From: Ignavibacteriales bacterium
GTDB taxonomy: Bacteria > Bacteroidota > Ignavibacteria > UBA10030 > SZUA-254
Reading direction: 5' to 3'
Assembly (NCBI GenBank): GCA_016207985.1
Contig: JACQYX010000008.1
Location: forward strand, 1 to 9,931
DNA length: 9,931 nt
The translations under genes were made by a program, and so were the position numbers. The notes beneath the pieces are model-generated. The model was given only the letters and a program-made list of their open reading frames with translations, made no database searches and was not told the origin of the DNA. Of this stretch, positions 6,239 to 9,931 are shown piece by piece. Position 1 is the stretch's first letter. Each line of letters starts with the position of its first letter.

Positions 6239-7300
6239 CTAATATTCCTTTGTTTTTTCTTGATCCTTTAACACACGCAGACAAGCTTCAGCAAGCGACT
6301 TCATTTCGTCTTCACCTGGATAAATTAATACAGGAGCGATAAAACTGACACGCTTTTCAACCCACGACGTCAACATTTTCGAGTTTGCGATACCGCCTGT
6401 AAGAACTATCGCATTCAATTTACCAGATAGAACAGTTGCCATTGCTCCTATTTCTTTTACGATCTGATATGCCATTGCTTCATATACTTCTTTAGCGAAA
6501 GCATCTCCCGAAGAAATTTCCTTCTCGACTTCTTCTACAGAATTCGTTCCAAGGTATGCAGTTAGTCCACCTTTGCCCATTACGAGCTTTCTAATATCAG
6601 CTTCAGTATATTTACCGGAAAAACACATCGTGATGAACGGCTGTAAAGGGAGTCCGCCAGTTCGGTCGGGTGAGAATGGTCCGTCGCTGGATGCATCGTT
6701 GACATCGATGATTTTACCGTTACGAACAGGTGCTATCGAGATGCCACCGCCGAGGTGACAGATGACGAATGATGATCGTTCATAAGGAATTTTCAACTCA
6801 TTAGCAGCATGTCGGGCAGTTGCATGTATGTTGAGTGCGTGTGAGAGTGGTCGTCGCTTTATTTCGGGATGACCTGAATAAAATGCCAGCGGTTCGAACT
6901 CATCTACGGAAACCGGATCAACGATAAAGGAAGGACATTTAAAGCTTTGAGCGATTTCGTATGCCATAACGCATCCGAGGTTCGATGCATGTTCCCCTTG
7001 ATAATTTGAACGGGCGTCATCAATCATCTTTTGATTAATCCTATAAATCCCGCCTTGTACAGGTCGAAGTAGTCCGCCCATGGCAACTACAGCCGAGCAC
7101 TGCTGCACATTTTCATTCACCCACTTCTTGATGGCTTCCATGCGAAACGGGTATTGTTCCCAGATACCTCTGAATTTCTTCAACTCATCGGTGGGATGAA
7201 GTGCTTTATCGGCTCGCACAAGCGTGTCATCATCATATACCGCCAGCTTAGTTGAAGTCGATCCGGGGTTTACAACGAGAATTGTAAACTTAGTTTGCAT
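6239..7300 (-). CDS. buk: Butyrate kinase (acetokinase/ASKHA family)
   Basis: Converts butyryl (or related acyl) phosphate and ADP to the acid and ATP, the energy-yielding step after Ptb. 353 residues, the normal size for butyrate kinases and shorter than acetate kinases. Visible motifs: the phosphate loop VVNPGSTSTKLAVYD (9-23), GGLLRPVQGGIYRIN (75-89), YQGEHASNLGC (100-110), DPVSVDEFEPLA (128-139), the adenosine-site ICHLGGGISIAP (180-191), SSDGPFSPDRTGGLP (204-218) and LTGGIANS (300-307). These are intact, so the enzyme should be active. ATG 7300 is 3 nt after the nfnB stop, with no strong RBS, suggesting translational coupling. Pairing with ptb, 2 nt away, is the classical arrangement, but here buk precedes ptb. 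Chain-length preference cannot be read. Confidence 0.94.
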   Translation of the reverse strand: MQTKFTILVVNPGSTSTKLAVYDDDTLVRADKALHPTDELKKFRGIWEQYPFRMEAIKKWVNENVQQCSAVVAMGGLLRPVQGGIYRINQKMIDDARSNYQGEHASNLGCVMAYEIAQSFKCPSFIVDPVSVDEFEPLAFYSGHPEIKRRPLSHALNIHATARHAANELKIPYERSSFVICHLGGGISIAPVRNGKIIDVNDASSDGPFSPDRTGGLPLQPFITMCFSGKYTEADIRKLVMGKGGLTAYLGTNSVEEVEKEISSGDAFAKEVYEAMAYQIVKEIGAMATVLSGKLNAIVLTGGIANSKMLTSWVEKRVSFIAPVLIYPGEDEMKSLAEACLRVLKDQEKTKEY

Positions 7301-7303
7301 TAA

Positions 7304-8785
7304 TCAAATTGACTTGATCTCCTGCTTTACGTCAACATTTAATTTACTATTTCCTTTTCCATCCAATTTAGAAAGGAGATACTTATGTATGTTTCCTGCT
7401 GCAATCTTTCCATCTCGCATCGCAAGAATTACGGTTGCACCGCCACGAGCAAGATCACCGCCTGCGAAAATACCTTCGCGGCTTGTCATCTGAGCATCAT
7501 TGACCACGACTGTGCCGCGTTTGCTAACATCTAAACCAGATGTTGTGGATTGAATTATCGGATTTGGTTTTTGACCGACCGCCTCAATAACAGTTTGAAC
7601 GGGAATAACATACTCAGACCCTTTAATTGGGATCGGTTTGCGGCGCCCTGATTCATCCGGCTCACCAAGCTCCATCTTTTGACATTCAATTCCGGTAACC
7701 CATCCATTCGCATCACCGATAATGCGAACTGGATTGGTGAGCATTACGAACTCGACACCTTCTTCTTCAGCATGATGCACTTCTTCCTCACGAGCTGGCA
7801 TTTCTTTTCGAGATCTTCTATAAATTAGATAAGCTTTCCTAGCACCGAGCCGGAGTGAGGTGCGTACAGCATCCATTGCTGTGTTTCCACCACCGATCAC
7901 AGCAATTTCTTTTCCAACCTTTATCGGTGTATCATACTCAGGAAATTGATACGCCTTCATTAAATTAATGCGAGTTAGGTATTCGTTCGCCGAATAAACG
8001 CCGCTCAAACTTTCACCGGGGATTCCCATGAAAGTGGGAGTTCCGGCACCTGTACCAAGAAATATCGCACCGAATCCCCATTCATTAAACAGCTCATCGA
8101 TCGTAGCTGTTCGGCCGATGACAAAGTTAGTGTATATTTCAACACCCAAAGATTTGATACGGTCAGTTTCTAAATCGAGAATCGTACGTGGCAAACGAAA
8201 TTCCGGGATACCGTATCTCAATACACCACCTACAGCATGGAGTGCTTCAAAAACTGTAACTTTATAACCGAGCTTGGCAAGCTCCGCTGCACAAGTTAAA
8301 CCCGCCGGTCCCGAACCAACGATTGCAACTTTCTGATCACGATGTTCTGTAATAACCGGTGCAACGAAAAGATTTCGAGCCATCTCATAATCGGCAACAA
8401 AACGCTCTAATTTTCCAATGGCTACTGGTTCATGCTTCTTACCAAGCGTACAAACTATCTCACATTGCGTTTCCTGCGGGCAAACTCGTCCGCATATTGC
8501 CGGCAAGTAATTAGCTTCACGAATTTTGTTAACCGCACCAATATAATCTTTTTGATATATTAGCTGGATGAAAGTGCGGATGTCGATAGTAACCGGACAA
8601 CCTTCAATACATACAGGATTTTTACATTCAAGACAGCGTTTTGCTTCTATCAGCGCACGCTCTTCATCCAAACCGGAAGAGACTTCAAGAAAATTTTTAT
8701 TTCGCTCTTCCGGGATTTGTTCGATTGAAGCTTGGCGTGGAAGTTTCATCCTCTCGGAGGGTTTCATGGGATTAACGGTATTCAT
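7304..8785 (-). CDS. nfnB: NfnB: large subunit of ferredoxin:NADP transhydrogenase (glutamate synthase small-subunit-like)
   Basis: 493 residues, GltD-like flavoprotein. The N-terminal double [4Fe-4S] module has Cys51, 54, 59, 63 and Cys98, 102, 108, 112. FAD-binding VAIVGSGPAGLTCAAELA starts at 153, and the second dinucleotide site IAVIGGGNTAMDAVRTS starts at 294, with YRRSRKEMPAREEE after it (322-335), a pattern used for NADPH. A C-terminal FAD motif AGGDLARGGATVI (441-453) closes the fold. Alone it could be the small subunit of glutamate synthase, but no large subunit is adjacent. Instead an NfnA-type gene overlaps it by 4 nt, which is the Nfn gene pair. Nfn couples NADH and reduced ferredoxin to NADP+ reduction by flavin-based electron bifurcation; this subunit carries the bifurcating FAD in characterised Nfn. 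A glutamate synthase-like or sulfide dehydrogenase (SudA) role cannot be fully excluded. Confidence 0.88.
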   Translation of the reverse strand: MNTVNPMKPSERMKLPRQASIEQIPEERNKNFLEVSSGLDEERALIEAKRCLECKNPVCIEGCPVTIDIRTFIQLIYQKDYIGAVNKIREANYLPAICGRVCPQETQCEIVCTLGKKHEPVAIGKLERFVADYEMARNLFVAPVITEHRDQKVAIVGSGPAGLTCAAELAKLGYKVTVFEALHAVGGVLRYGIPEFRLPRTILDLETDRIKSLGVEIYTNFVIGRTATIDELFNEWGFGAIFLGTGAGTPTFMGIPGESLSGVYSANEYLTRINLMKAYQFPEYDTPIKVGKEIAVIGGGNTAMDAVRTSLRLGARKAYLIYRRSRKEMPAREEEVHHAEEEGVEFVMLTNPVRIIGDANGWVTGIECQKMELGEPDESGRRKPIPIKGSEYVIPVQTVIEAVGQKPNPIIQSTTSGLDVSKRGTVVVNDAQMTSREGIFAGGDLARGGATVILAMRDGKIAAGNIHKYLLSKLDGKGNSKLNVDVKQEIKSI

Positions 8786-9636
8786 CGTCCACCTCCAACA
8801 GCATCTGCCATTTCAATACGCTTACACCGTTCATCGGAGATTTTTTCAAGATCGATATACGTTCTATTTCTCATAATCAATTCATCAAAATCTACAAGAT
8901 GAGCGTCAAATTCAGGTCCATCAACACAAGCGAATTTCATCTGTCCTCCAATGGACACTCGGCATCCACCGCACATTCCCGTTCCATCGACCATAATTGC
9001 ATTTAAACTGACGAGAGTTTTTACTCCATATGTTTTGGTCAGATTCGATACAGCTTTCATCATGGGAAGTGGACCAATGGCATAGACAGCTTTAATATTC
9101 TTGTTTGAATCGAGAATATCTTTCAATTGGTCTGTGACAATCCCCTTTCGTCCATAAGAACCGTCATCGGTTGTAACATAACTTTGCTTCGACAGCTTCG
9201 ACATCTCATTCTCAAGAATAATGAGGTCTTTTGATCGAGCACCGACGATACTGTAAATTGTGTTGCCTGCATCTTTTAACGCTCGCGCGATAGGATAGAC
9301 CTCGGCAGTTCCAACACCGCCACCGATACAAACAACATCTCCATGAAACTCGATGGGTGTAGGAACTCCAAGCGGTCCGACTACGTCAAGAATTGCCTCA
9401 CCAACTTTCTTCGTCGCAAGAAGTTTAGTAGTTTTTCCGATCGCCTGGACGATCAACGTGATCGTTCCTGCCGATAGATCGCTATCGACGATTGTGATTG
9501 GAATACGCTCACCATTCTCAATAATTCTCAGCATGACAAAGTTTCCTGCTTTGCGTTTTTTTGCAATGTAGGGTGCTTTTATCACATACTTTGTTATCGT
9601 AGGTGAAAGAATTTCTTTACTTAAAATTAAAAACAT
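8782..9636 (-). CDS. nfnA: NfnA: small FAD/NAD/[2Fe-2S] subunit of ferredoxin:NADP transhydrogenase
   Basis: 284 residues, ferredoxin-NADP reductase/dihydroorotate dehydrogenase electron-transfer-subunit fold. FAD site: ERIPITIVD (43-51; Arg44, Pro46, Thr48). NAD site: VVCIGGGVGTAEVYPIARAL (101-120). The C-terminal [2Fe-2S] site is Asp217-x4-Cys222-x2-Cys225-x11-Cys237. An Asp in the first ligand position, not Cys, is as described for characterised NfnA, and argues against an ordinary PyrK. The subunit accepts electrons from NADH and passes them to NfnB. ATG 9636 is chosen because no earlier in-frame start fits; its RBS is weak. The 55-nt gap to the hemerythrin-like gene is AT-rich and could hold a promoter (TATTAT on the - strand), but no good -35 accompanies it. 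Its stop overlaps the nfnB start (ATGA). Confidence 0.9.
   Translation of the reverse strand: MFLILSKEILSPTITKYVIKAPYIAKKRKAGNFVMLRIIENGERIPITIVDSDLSAGTITLIVQAIGKTTKLLATKKVGEAILDVVGPLGVPTPIEFHGDVVCIGGGVGTAEVYPIARALKDAGNTIYSIVGARSKDLIILENEMSKLSKQSYVTTDDGSYGRKGIVTDQLKDILDSNKNIKAVYAIGPLPMMKAVSNLTKTYGVKTLVSLNAIMVDGTGMCGGCRVSIGGQMKFACVDGPEFDAHLVDFDELIMRNRTYIDLEKISDERCKRIEMADAVGGGR
8792..8796 (-). promoter_or_regulatory. RBS (GGAGG) of nfnB inside the end of nfnA
   Basis: GGAGG lies 6 nt before ATG 8785, within the last codons of nfnA (encoding VGGGR). With the ATGA stop/start overlap at 8782-8785 it gives strong independent initiation and fixes the nfnB start. Confidence 0.7.
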
Positions 9637-9691
9637 CTATTCTCTGAAAAAATACTACCTAATATAATACTTTTTTTAGAACTAACCTAAA

Positions 9692-9931
9692 TTACTGTAT
9701 GGATTTGACTGGAGAGACAATATATTCCCGGAGACGCTCATATTCTTCCGAAGCCAGCAGGAGTTTCACCATCGGAAATATGATATTATTTTCTCTATCG
9801 ATATGATTCTTGAAACGCTCGACGACATTAAAAGCTGATTGTACAAGTTCACGAATAGTCGTTCCATGTATCCTGCCATCCTCGACATCTTTGATAACCA
9901 CCAGCAACTCGTGAAACATTTGCCACATCTC
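9692..9931 (-). CDS. Hemerythrin-like (HHE) domain protein, C-terminal part (5' partial)
   Basis: The frame is open from the window edge to TAA 9694-9692; at least 79 residues are visible and the true start lies outside. The segment is helical. Counting from the Met encoded at 9926-9928, it carries FKNHIDRENNIIFPMVKLLL with His42-x3-Glu46, the second-half ligand motif of hemerythrin-type four-helix di-iron domains. The other expected His ligands would be upstream, outside the window, apart from possible contributions by His6 or His21. Such proteins bind O2 or nitric oxide, or help iron-sulfur repair, as in the YtfE/RIC group. It lies 55 nt upstream of nfnA on the same strand and may belong to the same operon, where oxygen or NO handling would make sense beside an iron-sulfur-rich enzyme. 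That role is inferred. Confidence 0.7.
   Translation of the reverse strand, partial: EMWQMFHELLVVIKDVEDGRIHGTTIRELVQSAFNVVERFKNHIDRENNIIFPMVKLLLASEEYERLREYIVSPVKSIQ

Noticed and set aside
6237..6284. Earlier start for ptb, 16 codons upstream
   Set aside because: It would overlap the end of buk; the first 16 residues do not look like the family N-terminus, and ATG 6236 fits the operon spacing and length.
7304..8785. Assignment as glutamate synthase small subunit (gltD)
   Set aside because: There is no large subunit next to it, and the overlapping NfnA-type partner indicates NfnB; kept only as an alternative.

Overview
The window looks like chromosomal DNA of a Gram-negative, at least partly anaerobic bacterium with moderately low GC. 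A TonB-dependent outer-membrane receptor and a periplasmic YfiR-family protein imply two membranes. A predicted electron-bifurcating ferredoxin:NADP transhydrogenase (NfnAB) and a butyrate kinase/phosphotransbutyrylase pair imply ferredoxin-based fermentative energy metabolism. The combination and protein style suggest the Bacteroidetes/Chlorobi/Ignavibacteria (FCB) side of the tree. That placement is inference, because no rRNA or other marker gene is present.

Left part (1-4415, + strand), a signalling cluster. It holds the C-terminal barrel of a TonB-dependent receptor, a YfiR-family secreted protein starting 8 nt after it, and a 976-residue hybrid histidine kinase (CHASE8-like sensor, one membrane helix, HAMP, three PAS domains, HisKA/HATPase, receiver). 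In the Pseudomonas YfiBNR system, YfiR controls the CHASE8-bearing diguanylate cyclase YfiN. Here the same kind of periplasmic pair appears to be wired to a phosphorelay, with a TonB receptor in the outer-membrane position. The junction of the YfiR and kinase genes is damaged: YfiR loses its usual C-terminus and the kinase lacks its expected first membrane helix. A deletion across 1416-1484, or an assembly error there, explains both.

Middle (4416-5300), mostly non-coding. It contains a near-consensus sigma70-type promoter (TTGAAA, 17 bp, TATAAT) followed by GGAGG and a 44-codon basic ORF that I consider a probable small gene of unknown function. After it come a weak minus-strand 63-codon ORF and two inverted repeats.

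Right part (5301-9931, - strand), a compact operon-like cluster. Read in transcription order it is hemerythrin-like protein (runs off the window), 55-nt gap, nfnA, 4-nt ATGA overlap, nfnB, 3-nt gap, buk, 2-nt gap, ptb. Nfn exchanges electrons among NADH, reduced ferredoxin and NADP(H). Ptb and Buk turn an acyl-CoA into acyl phosphate and then acid plus ATP. Together they suggest redox balancing linked to substrate-level phosphorylation during acid fermentation, for example of branched-chain or butyryl-type acyl-CoA. The actual substrate cannot be read from the sequence.
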